From Eumeta japonica (taxonomy: Eukaryota > Arthropoda > Insecta > Lepidoptera > Psychidae), in the NCBI GenBank assembly GCA_005406025.1, contig BGZK01000018.1:434001-498000 (forward strand): a stretch of DNA of 64,000 bases, written 5' to 3'. The notes beneath the pieces are model-generated. The model did no database searches and was not told the DNA's origin. It was given only the letters and a program-made list of their open reading frames with translations. Shown here piece by piece: positions 26,403-37,320 of this stretch (within the stretch, counting starts at the first letter, position 1; the number at the start of each line of letters is the position of its first letter). Both the position numbers and the translations under genes were made by a program.

Positions 26403-26561
26403 TAGTTACAAGCGACTAATTGCTTATACCTATTCTGTGCGGGAATCATGAAAAAAAATGTAATAAAGAAGTTTTTTCCATCAGTAGCGTATTTCTTTGT
26501 AGTAAAGGCTACGGAACCCTACACTGAGCATGGTCCGACATACTCTTGGCCGGTATTTTAA
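26403..26561 (+). repeat. 3' half of the split repeat
   Basis: tgcgggaatcatgaaaaaaa...gtatttctttgtagtaaagg...gagcatggtccgacatactc...ggccggtatttt matches 12580-12710, resuming the copy begun at 23738. Confidence 0.6.
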
Positions 26562-27185
26562 GAATGAAAATAATTTCGATCAAATGTACAGCATTCATTT
26601 CAGTATTATTAGGAAGATTTGATTCCATTTCCTAACCGATCAATTAATAGTTTCGAAATTATATGAGAATAAATATTTTTTTCAAGTCCACCAAATCAAG
26701 TTCACGGATTACAAACACAGGGACATCCTTCTGAAAATGATCAAAAAAGCTTCGATGTTCGATGAAATCTCGATTTTCGCAAATTGGATTGTAAACAATA
26801 ATTCTCATAGTTATCCGAAAATTTTAAAATTTCTCAACGGGAACTTGTTTTAACGGGTATTTGTCTTTTAATATATTAACGAATATCTTCAATAAACTCG
26901 TTCTTCAATATCAAATTTGTGTCTAATTATCACGGGAAATATTATTTATTTACTTAGGGCAGGGACACAATTTTTAGGTATTCTCTATAATAATAAGTAA
27001 TGTTATTATTAGTTACATGCGAACCATAATTGTAATGAAATTCAATTGTAAAACTTGGCATAAAATGACGATGTAGAAAAGTTCAAAATAGCAATAAAAA
27101 TTACTTGTCAATAGATTTTCTGTGGACGAACGATATGCAAATTGCATGAATGGGTAATTATGCAATATGGATAATATATATATTG

Positions 27186-27218
27186 TATAATTTATTCATT
27201 CATCTCGCGTCGTCAGTC
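27186..27218 (+). promoter_or_regulatory. TATA box plus initiator of cyclase paralogue B
   Basis: TATAAT at 27186-27191 lies 29 bp before the A of an initiator-like TCAGTC at 27213-27218, the usual core promoter spacing. The ATG follows about 90 bp later. Motif evidence only. Confidence 0.4.
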
Positions 27219-27306
27219 GTAATAAACCTTGGACTCGGTAACGAGAGGTCAGAGGACTGGACACACAGGATGTCTTATTTTACACAACGAGACAGTCCGG
27301 TTCGAA

Positions 27307-30300
27307 ATGGCCACTATGCCGGTCGCGCTGACATTAATCAGTTTACTGTTCTCGTGTTCTAACACAAAAGGAGATCAGGTGAAACTGAACGAGGTTTTAT
27401 TTAACGGTGCCTACGAGTTTATAGATCTCACACATCACTTCGACAACGATACCGTTTATTGGCCAACGGTACGCAATTTTGCTTTTACGCAGCAAACAGC
27501 CACTAATAGACAGGATGGATCATGGTTAGCTGCTATTGTTTTTGCTATTATCCTATTAAAGAATAATTTTTTCATTCATCTAAGGAATAATTACAAAACC
27601 GTAGTAATTTCTTAAATGCAAGAAAAAATTATTGTCAATAACGAATTTGTCTTGATGTGATAATCCCAAATTATTTTAATAATTTTAAATAATATCTACT
27701 CCCGTGTATGTCTTTACGAAAATCACATTATTTTTAGGTATGCAACGAACGACTTTGCAGCAAGTGAGCATGGAGGAACACATATTGATGCTCCGTATCA
27801 TTTTATTAGCGACGGACAACGAGTCGGTGATATACCGCTTGACAAGCTGATTGTACCATGTGTGTAAAATTGTAACTAACAAATTTTGTATAACATTTTT
27901 TAATTGATATATCCACCTCGATTGATAGAACCCAACATTTTAATCAAAATGAGCTTATTTTTACGATATAATAATCATCCAGCCGTTCATATTTGTAATG
28001 CTATAAGAGGCTAATCTACAACAAAATTATGCCTACTAACTTTTGGCAATTGTGTTTATAATCGACCCATATGTTAAGTTTGTATGATTTTAAAAGGTAT
28101 GAACGTGGATTGAGAATGGGTAAGTTATGAGTCAAATACTTCCTGTATTGTACACCAACGAATAAGTATTAAAATTAATCCTTGGGTAATCGGCGTGCGA
28201 ACTGCAGGAAAAGATAAGAAAAGCCAAGAATGTTTTGTAAAAGAAAGAGGTACAAAAATAAATGTAAGTAAGGTTTAAGTAATTAATTTGTGTGTGGAAT
28301 AAGTAAAAGCATCACTCAAAGCAATATCAAGATAGATAAGAGGCGGAGGAGTTGAACAAGTAGGTAAAAGTTTGTTTAAGTTGTATGTTTAGAAATGATG
28401 CTAAACACGGTAAAAATGATGAAGCGAAAATAAACGTGAAACATAAAGTGAATGGAGCCTCTTCATCGTATCTCGCGACGAGTGTGTTTGAGTATCCTAA
28501 GTGAATGTTGATCTTCACGTGCATGTACGGCAGCGAAATTAGGATGTGGTAGAAGAAAACTGTATTCAATGCAGTGGATGTAAAGATTTGTGGTCCTTGT
28601 CGACTGTTCTAGGATACAGGAGTACGGTTATAAATATAATATGAATTATCTTGATAGTTATCATAGCGAAGATAATGTGGTTACTGTTTTGAAATCATAA
28701 TATTGTAGTCATAAATGAGTCTTTGTAACATGCGGTTTTAGTCTCAGCGTGTGGAGTAGTAATGGGGCTTTCCGTTGGGATTGAGGTTTGATTCGAGTTT
28801 ATTAACATTTGACTTTCTTTTTCAGTGATAATAGCCGATGTGAGTTCTAATGTAAACGACAATCCCAATTTCGTTTTGTATAAATCACATTTAGATTATC
28901 TTCTTAACGATAATTTGGGTAAACCTTGCGTTGTCATATTCAAGTTTGGTTGGAGTAAATACTTCGACGACAAAAACAAATATCTAGGAATAAATCCATT
29001 TAATGACACGCTAAACTTTCCAGGTAATCAAATTTTCGTTAATAGCTATAAGTATTTAAAAAATGTATGTACAAATAGAAAATAGGAAATTATGTGTACG
29101 TAATCATTGTAGATTTCAAAAATAGAGTCACTGGATGTCCAATAGGGTGGGTCAAAATTTTTTTTTTAAGATATCCATTTCTAATAGCAAAAATATTTTG
29201 TAGTTAGGTATCGTTATAAACCCTTTAAAATATTATCTAATTATTTTAAGTGGAACAGCCCGCGCAAAGCCATTGAAGTTTTGAAAAAAAAAGTTCAAGT
29301 ACCCACTTTTGCACATTAAGTTACACGTTTGACGTTGGGTTTCGTTTAATGTTTTAAGCAATATCCATTAGAACACACGTTACTTTTGTTATATAAATTG
29401 TGTTGTTTAGTAAAAGAAGATTTTTGGGGTAAGTACATTCAGAGAGTTCATGTATCATTGTGGTTAGTTTTTTGTAAAATCTTGTGAAATTGAAAATTGT
29501 GTAATTTTTGTTTTAGGACTCGGAAGTTAATTTTTCCATTATGTCAAATAATAGGCAGCCACACAAGTGCCCTATATTTGGAACTATAGAAGATATAAAG
29601 AAAACGTGTTACCAACATACCAGGATGTCATGAAATGTTATGAGTGGAATAGGCTACAGGTGAAAATTAAAAATGTCAGCAACAAAGAGCCCGTCTTTTC
29701 CGAAATTGCAGAAATTGTAACCGGAAAGTAGTATGGCAAAGGCGTCAATCTATAGTCTCGCATACAAGAGTCATTCAGCTCCTAAAAGCTTATCATTCCA
29801 AATGCAAAAATATCATCAAATCATTGAAAAGGTTGGCAACTGAGAAAAACTGAATTCTTGCAGCAAAGCGAAATTTTGTTTGATATTTGTTCATGCAAAT
29901 GCTAGATAATAAGTCAGTGCAATTGTCCCAGAGAAGCCAAAGTTCCTAAAGAAGAACACGACTTTTGATTGATCAACGGGGTGAGAGAAAATTGAGAATC
30001 GGCGGCATTGATCGCAATCGAACAAAAAGTTTACAAAAAAAGTTTGTTCGAAAGCAAGGTTCAAAAAAAATCTGTCTGAAGAGCGATAACAACCCATCCA
30101 AAATGCCAGAACATGAATTAATTTTATAATATTGAGATATCAATAAACGCTTTTCTGTCCGCCAAAAATATTAGTACTGTTGACCTCCTGGCTATTGGAT
30201 GTGATGGAACAGTGACAAATACGAGTAAATTTAATGGTGTTATAAGGCTATTTGAGAGAAGACTTCAGAGACCTTTGCAATGGATAATTTGCATGCTGCA

Positions 30301-33300
30301 TTTAAATGAACTGCCTTTGAGGCATTTGTTCGATTATCTCGATGGTAAAATTTCTGGTCCATTTACGTACAATGGTCCAATTGGTAAGTTGCTGGACAAG
30401 TGTGAAACGCGAGCTGTAGTTGAATTTGAGTCAATACCTGGTCAATTACCAACGCTAAAACCTGATGACTTAAGCACGGATCAAAAATATTTGTTTGAAA
30501 TTAACTTAGCAGTAATTACTGGAAGTTGTGCAGATGACTTAGCAAATAAATCACCTGGAAAAATGTCACATGCCCGTTGGTTGACTAAGGCAAAACAGAT
30601 CTTGCGTCTTTACATTTCTACGCCAACACCATCAACTAATTTAATTATTTTAGCTCAATACATTGCAAAAGTATATACTCCCGTGTGGTTCCAAATAAAG
30701 ACCCACTCATCATGTAAAGATGGATCACGACACCTTTGGAAATTGATTGAAAGTTCGCGATTTTTATCAAGTGCATTAAAAGCAGTCATAGATCCTGTTA
30801 TTCAACGAAACGCATATTTTGCTCACCCTGAAAATTTACTATTGATGATGTTAACAGATGGAGAAAAGCATATAAGAGAACTTGCAGCTAGAAGAATTCT
30901 AAAAATACGTAGCTCACCTACAACGGGAAAACTACCACGCACTTTTGAAGTGCCTGAACTTAATTTTGATGCCAAATCTTATATTGATCTAATAAACTGG
31001 CAAGAAACCAACTTTGATCCTCCTATTCTAAAAAATAAAACGAATGACGAACTTATTCAAATAATAGAAAAAAAAGGTGACGAAACGATGTTGTTTTTGA
31101 GGCTGCCTTGTCATACACAAGCGGTTGAACGAAGTGTGAAGATAGTGACAGAAGCTGCAATGTCGGCATGTGATAAAAAAGCAAGGGACGGCATAATTCA
31201 TGCAAAACTTGCATCAAGGAAAGCTATGCCGAAATTCGATAGTAGGCAGGATTTTTTCTATAAAAATGAATAATTTTTTTGATAACTTTTTATGTTTATT
31301 TGTTTAAGTTTATTGTTTCAAGCGTTAATATATGTCTTTCATTAAATATTTCTTTTGTTTTGATAATATTTTGAGTAATTTCTAATAAAAAACTATGCCA
31401 TTTAGTAATACGTGTTTTTCAAAATCGTTTATTTTTAAAACTCATGCGCGGGCTGAAGGCATTTGTTTAATTACCCGTTTTTTAGCTAAAACTATTTTTT
31501 ATAGTACACTACAACATAATATTACTATTAGAATGTGATTCGGCAACTTTTTTTTTTTCAATACTAGAGCGACCCACCCTAATGTCCAACTTTATTCACG
31601 TCAGCCTGTCTGTTGGAAGAAATATCGAAAAGCACTGAATACCTCTTTTGACCAGTTTTTAATTTTAATGCAGATTTAAAATTTGGGCCATAATTTTTAG
31701 TTATGTTACGGGAATTAAGTATCTATCTAATATTATAATAGGTATCTTCATTTTTCATGGAATAATTATCTCTTTATTTTATTTATAAACAATTGTAATT
31801 GTACCTTCCATAAAATCTAAATTTTGACATTTGTTATGACAATCAATATGACATTTGTTACGAAGTGATGTCACTAATAGTAAAGAAATGGTTAAGACGT
31901 ATGTACATACATCTACTTAACATATTCTTTTTAATAAGTATAATAAATATGTGCATGTGTGTGTATATATTACTTAAGTATTATTTAATTTGCATTTTAT
32001 AATACGAGTATATTACTCATTTAAAATATTATAATAAATTTTGTTAAAATTACACGTTATAGTGTACTTCAATCTTTAATTACGTAACTACACTGGCTTT
32101 TATAGGGTTCAGAGCTAAAATGGCAAAAACGGAACCCTTATAATTTCGTCGTATTCGTCCGTCCATATGTCACAAGCGTTTTACTCAAAAACTACAAGAT
32201 ATATTAATGAAATTCAGAGTATTGGTGTCTTGAATAAACAGCTACTTAGTATGGTAGTTAAATAACAAAAAATAATATTTCTAATGGGGGCATTTCATAC
32301 ATATAACAGAAGCTGAAAATAATTTTTTTTTTGCAAACATCAACGTATTGCACATATTTCGACAGTTTCTTATAAACACTTTAACGTACCTATCTAAGCA
32401 TTTTTTTGATTAAATGTGTAGAAGTGCGTTCCTTTGTAGTACCGGCTTCAGAACTCTACATTGAGCATAGTCCAATCTGCTCTTGGTCGGTTTTTTTTTC
32501 ACCTTGTGTTGTTAGATTTTTGTACTAATTTACAATACGAACTATCGCTTTTAATTGCTGTATTTTAATTGTGTAATCTATTCATCATCTGATAATGCCT
32601 GGTCTAAAAACAATGACATTAGGAATAGTGTATGTCTCTATTAAGGTATAACACAAAATGTGATGCTACACGAAAAATGAAGAAGGTTTCAGTCATATCT
32701 TTGAGTATATACATAGAAAATATAAAACATATTCATTTTTAAATAGTAATTTAATAGGTAGAATACAAAAGCTCTCTAGATATCTACGACACCAAGCCTT
32801 CGTTTTAACTCCAAAATCATGTATTTTTAATATTCCTTCGACTGGGATACATAATTTTACAAGGACTGTGTGGATTCGCTGCCACATCCTCATATTTTTT
32901 AAAATTTTTCAGGTCTAAGTGTCGAGGTAGCAGAATGGATCACGACGTCATACAAGAACATAGTGGGCGTGGGTGTGGACGTCGCTTCGGTCGACCCCGG
33001 CTCGTCCACAGACTTCGCAGTCCACAAGATATTGCTGAAAGCCGGTTTATATAATATCGAAAATGCGAATCTGTATACACCTATTCCAGGTTTAACTTTC
33101 ATATGACTTTAATGCTCGACGATAATTTTAAAATGACAGTAATTAGAAATAGTGGAGAATATGTAATTATTTTTGTTTCCTTACATATATTCTACCGAAA
33201 GTAATACCCGTAGCTCTACGATTTTCATATAAATACACAGAAAGTTGCCCACTATTAATTTTCGGCAAACGCCCTAAATACATCAGCGTGTATGTATAAA

Positions 33301-36300
33301 ATCAATTCAGTGAATGTTAAATCATAAACATAGGCACACACATATACGAGGAGCGTTCAATAAATTCAAGGAGTAGATATAAAAATAAAGAAATGTAGAT
33401 GAAATAAAAATCACATCTACATTTTGTATTTGTTTTCAACATAGTTTTCAGCCCTTATTTCAACACGTTTATTAGAATTGTCAATTTATTTTATTAAACA
33501 GGAATATCATTAGTTTTATTTTGTTTGTCAAGATGTTCGGTCACAACTGCCTTCAGTACTGCATCGTTAGCTTCTTTTCGTTCGGAGATGTTTTTGCAGG
33601 TTCGACAATAGAAAATGGTCAATGAGGGCCGGGCCCGGACCGAGTGATCGATAAACTCGAACCCGCAGCCACTCGCGGCAGTCTTTTTTTAACGGACTAT
33701 ACGCAAAAGGAGGAGGTTCTTCAATTTGTTTGCATTTTTTTAAATCATTATTTGTGCCCTCAGAACTTCGTCATTTATTGATCGATTTGGTTTTTTTTTT
33801 ATTTGGAAGGGTATATTTCCAGATTGGTCGCATTGTTTCCCAAATCCATTTCTGATAATGTGGTTCATGAGAAATAGAGGTACACATATAATGATTTTGT
33901 TTTAAGCTATTAGTTAAGCATTTGCATTTCGGAATTAGGTATAATTTAGTGACGTGGAACTGTTAAAGAAGACCACAGATGGCCACCGGCTATACTCTTG
34001 ACTCTTCAGTTATAATTTAGTCAACTGCAGACCAATTTCGACGATTATTATTTTTTGTTTGGAAAACTATACTTTCGAGGTTGTTCCCAAATCAGGCATT
34101 GCAAGGGATGTCATCAAATATTATAGGCGCGCAGTGCGTTTGAGCCCTTTTTTTTTTTTAAATTATTTAAGTTTGTGCGTCTGGTATTATCAATAGACAA
34201 TAAATTCGCTATCGGAACTGCTTTTCCGGTTGCTCGGTACAAAAGTAAAGGTGATGTGTGACCAATTTATAATTAATATATTTAAATATGTTTTTAAAGG
34301 TGGTATTCATTTTTTAAAGAAGTATTGTTATGCAGGAGTAACACGCCTTTAGCCAATCACCTCCTCCTTTTAGGGTTTCGTATCTTTCGTATGTAAATGG
34401 AAAAAGAAACCCTTTTTTTTCTTTACGTACATATGATAAAACACTTTGTTGTTCGTTTGTTCTTTAGGACACTTTTTGTCAGAAACGCGTTGAAACATGT
34501 GGAGTTGAAATTATTGTCAAATACTTAGGTCTGTGGTTTTTTGAAGCCGTAAAAAATCAAGTTTTTAAGTCAAAGTTATAAAAAAATATGATAATTTATG
34601 CATTATATTTTGGAAAACTCAAGTAAATCAAAACGTACAGGATTTTTACCGTTGACTTAGAATCATGAAAATTGGTGAGAAGTAAATTGTTAGAGCACAG
34701 CTAAAAAATCTGAAAATTGTTAATTTGTAGTAATATCAAATGAAAAAAATGCTTTTTTTAATTACAAACTTGCGATCGGAGGATGGACCATAACGTAGAT
34801 CGATGTATGGAAAAACATTCATTAAAACTTCGCTATGAAAATTTAAGATTTTCAAAATTTCTTGATTTAAAAAAAATTCGCAAAAAGGATGACCAAAGTT
34901 TAAGTATTCTCAGGACGAATATCTTACCAGTGTTGCTATCGAACAGACAAAAATCGTCAAGACTTGATCTAGACTAAATATACAAATTTGTACGAAATCG
35001 AGCGAGTCCTATTCACAATTCTTCGGTATTCTTTTCTAATGACTGCTCTTAATTTCCTTATGAAGCTCCCTTGATAGCGACAACTTAATGTTTATAATGT
35101 ACTAGCTTTTGTCCGCGGCTTCACCCGCATGGAAATACAATTAATTCCTCATTTTTTGTATAAAGTAAAGTTGGTATAGTCGATACCAATCCAATCCCGT
35201 CTTTGATTTTACAATTAGTACCGATTCGGTCTTATTCTCTGTTCCAATCCTGCGTCTCTTTTCCGATCGCGCTATCGCTCTCGATTACGATATCGATTCC
35301 GATTTTGATTTCGGTTTTTTGTGAATTATTGCACAGATATATATTAGGGGAGCTATAAAACCTACATACATATTATCAAGAAAATATTCTATTTGGTTGT
35401 TAAATTTCATTTGAATCCGCTCAGCCGTTTATTAAGTTACAAACAGTCAAACGTCGACACAAATATCACTTTCGTAATATTATAATATTAGGATAAAATA
35501 GTGAAAAAAACACAGTGTAAAAACCCTATAGTAGTTACTTTACTTTGAATTGCTTACCATTCATCTATTATTATTAATCATATAATTACAATGCGATTGT
35601 AATTATATGATGTGACACTGTCCCTTACTTTCGCTTTTGCTCTACTTCATCCTCTTACACCATATCTTACTCTCCCGTCTCCCTCTCAATCCTCATCGTC
35701 TACTCTAACACCACTCTTTCTCATATTTATATATATAAATTAATAGTCATTTATTTTTTTTTATTGGCCATGCTTATTGTTTGCTTTGTTTAGAGAAAGA
35801 GTGGTGTTAGAATAGACGATAGTTTGTATATATATATATTTATATGTTACGATGTTTATATATATATATATGTATATATACATACAAAGAAATAAGCAGT
35901 AGGTAACCTATATTTTATGTACTAATTAATTATATCAGTTTTTCAAATTATATGAAAATTGGTTGTCATTGTTGAGTTGTAAGTTTTTCATGGCTCATAC
36001 AAAAGAACGGACAGACAAACAAACAAAAAGTAGGTTGTGTCATTCCCCGGGACTCGGCCTCGCATGTTAAATTTCATTCGATCATTTTCTTTTGAACATT
36101 AGTTTTCGCCCGCAGCTCCGTCCACGTGGACGTAGAATAATTATTTATATCGACGGATAACGCTATCGACACTATAATCCTGATTTCGGTCCCGATTTTG
36201 ATTCTGGTCCCACTTTTGAATCGGATTCTGGTCTCGATCTAGATCCCGGTCCTGTCTTCGATTCAATTCCGATAAAATTATCCTAAGCGAACTCTTCTCT

Positions 36301-37319
36301 CACACCTAACACACGTACTGCTGTTTTTTTTTCAATTATGAAACGAATTCGCTTATGCTTTTGATCCTGATCCGTCTTGCTCGCAATTCTGATCCCAGAT
36401 CGATGTTAAAATTGAACCTCTCTTGAATATTGCTTTTATCAACAATCAATTGGCAGAATGAAAAAAAATCCTTGTACGATCACGCGAGCGAAGCTGCAAG
36501 CAAAATTTACTATATTTATAAATTATAACTTATGTTATTTTGATATATATTACCGAGTATAGGGCTGATTCAGTTTTTAAGTCAGAGAGGTCATGTAGTC
36601 AAGGTTCAAATTTTCACATTAGATAAACGCTGTCTTCTGCATCCCAAAAATATTCGTCTATAATTTTATTTATCAAAGTGATGTATAGCGGCATCAGACT
36701 TTTGTCCCCCACGTGTCAGATCTGTCTATCGTCCTTCACCGTTAACTTGAACATTACCATTAGGTAAAGTTCAAGTTGACGGTGAAGGACGCAACAAATA
36801 CTCTTATTGCATAAAAGTGATTGACTGGTTAAATATAATACATAGATATATTGTGTCGTGGACTTTTATGAAGAACTGTATAAAGCTAACATTTTTTTTT
36901 GTGCCTCTGTTGCACATATGAAACGGTTTATATATATATATATATATGTATATATTTAATTTTATAGATGGAGAATGTTTAAAAAATAAAAAGATGTACA
37001 TAAAACAATACTAATGAACTCTTTTTGTCAGTTAGTTATTCTACCATCACTCAAAAATTGCTAAGCGGATTTTGATGAATTTTTAATTAAAAGACTTTAC
37101 ATCGGAGCAAATTATGATCTACATTCGATAATTTCTGAAATATGTATTTAATGATACTTTTTTACGTAGTTTTTATATTAACCAATTTCAATGTCTATTT
37201 TTTTTTCAGAGTATGGGTGTACAGCTCTAGTGTTGCCAATGAAAATAAGATTTGGTACTGGTGCACCTCTGCGTTTGGTCGCCATATGTCCAAAGCAAAT
37301 TCCAGTAAATTTTCAATAA
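27307..37319 (+). CDS. Secreted cyclase-family hydrolase (kynurenine formamidase/isatin hydrolase-like), paralogue B
   Basis: Five exons: 27307-27524, 27738-27859, 28826-29023, 32913-33089, 37210-37319 (phases 2,1,1,1), giving 274 residues. ATG at 27307 starts a signal peptide (MATMPVALTLISLLFSC); a second in-frame ATG lies three codons later. Motifs in order: FIDLTHHFDNDTVYWP, then the metal-binding HGGTHIDAPYH (family pattern HxGTHxDxPxH), FKFGWSK, LNFPG, VGVGVDVASVDPGSS, AVHKILL with the second-half His, IENAN with the Glu, and LVLPMKIRFGTGAPLRL. All expected ligands of the bacterial KynB-type binuclear site are present, so an active secreted amidohydrolase is likely; the substrate cannot be told. 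Intron 2 uses a weak donor (CCAT|gtgtgt), giving Leu where A has Val. Intron 3 hosts the hAT-like element at 29143-31581. The gene is tandem to A and convergent with qin. Confidence 0.88.
29541..29731 (+). pseudogene. Broken N-terminal part of the hAT-like transposase
   Basis: ATG at 29541 starts MSNNRQPHKCPIFGTIEDIK, which soon hits a stop; in another frame the reading continues LPTYQDVMKCYEWNRLQVKI and PVFSEIAEIVTG. A frameshift therefore separates the head from the rest, and further damage follows to about 30200. The element is unlikely to make a full protein. Confidence 0.6.
30212..31273 (+). pseudogene. Transposase-like open frame, C-terminal 353 codons
   Basis: Long intact frame without introns. 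Features: HLNELPLRHLFDYLDG, SGPFTYNGPIGK, SHARWLTKAKQILRLY, VYTPVWFQIK, VIQRNAYFAHPENLLLMML, and near the end LRLPCHTQAVERSVKIVTEA. The last resembles the P-x-x-S-x-x-SER region near the C-terminus of hAT transposases; the W-L-T and VW segments also fit that fold. I know similar proteins as repeated, unannotated arthropod genes but cannot give a family name. The ATG at 30212 is probably not the original start, since homologous reading exists upstream in broken form. Confidence 0.65.
32104..32505 (+). repeat. Internally deleted 'gggttcagagctaaaatggc' repeat
   Basis: Starts agggttcagagctaaaatgg and ends 'gagcatagtccaatctgctc...ggtcggttttttttt'. Same family as 11934-12710, but the middle is missing. 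In intron 3 of cyclase B. Confidence 0.6.
33341..33610 (-). mobile_element. Mariner-end-like relic
   Basis: cgaggagcgttcaataaatt at 33347-33366 resembles a mariner terminal repeat, and the following text resembles the tail of a mariner gene. Too degraded to assign. In intron 4 of cyclase B. Confidence 0.35.
34373..34780 (+). repeat. Second copy of the 'agggtttcgtatct' repeat
   Basis: Same ordered blocks as 18735-19090 (caaatacttaggtc, atttatgcattatattttgg, gttgacttagaatcatgaaa). Confidence 0.55.
35100..35497 (+). repeat. 'Cccgcggcttcacccgc' lepidopteran retroelement piece
   Basis: Begins tagcttttgtccgcggcttcacccgc, has a C/T-rich 'ccgattccgattttgatttc' middle, and ends 'atccgctcagccgtttatta...aatattataatattaggat', a common end of lepidopteran SINE/RTE-like copies. 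In intron 4 of cyclase B. Confidence 0.65.
35577..35820. repeat. Two adjacent inverted repeats
   Basis: A perfect 16-bp stem with 3-nt loop (35577-35592 / 35596-35611), and a 28-bp inverted pair with one mismatch (35695-35722 / 35793-35820, atcgtctactctaacaccac...). Followed by TA-rich microsatellites to 35885. MITE-like, no TSD determined. Confidence 0.6.
36095..36560 (+). repeat. 'Cgcccgcagctccgtccacg' retroelement piece
   Basis: Starts ttttcgcccgcagctccgtc, with a 'gattctggtctcgatctaga'-style middle. Same family as 35100-35497. Confidence 0.55.
36731..36790. repeat. Hairpin with 22-bp arms
   Basis: gtccttcaccgttaacttga... at 36731-36752 is inverted at 36769-36790 with one mismatch (a G-U pair in RNA); the 16-nt middle can partly pair too. 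Size resembles a small MITE or pre-miRNA. Confidence 0.6.
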
Positions 37320-37320
37320 A
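37315..37320 (+). terminator. AATAAA poly(A) signal overlapping the stop codon of paralogue B
   Basis: The sequence CAATAAAG contains the stop TAA (37317-37319) inside an AATAAA hexamer. If used, the 3' UTR would be only about 15-30 nt. Another AATAAA is at about 37889. Confidence 0.35.

Larger units (their letters stand above)
29135..31589 (+). mobile_element. hAT-like DNA transposon, 2,439 bp, with 8-bp target duplication
   Basis: ATGTCCAA at 29135-29142 and 31582-31589 flanks TAGGGTGGGTC (29143-29153) and its exact inverse GACCCACCCTA (31571-31581). An 8-bp duplication with TAGGG-type ends fits hAT. It carries a long open frame (30212-31273) and a broken upstream part. It sits in intron 3 of cyclase B, same strand as the gene. 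Confidence 0.85.
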
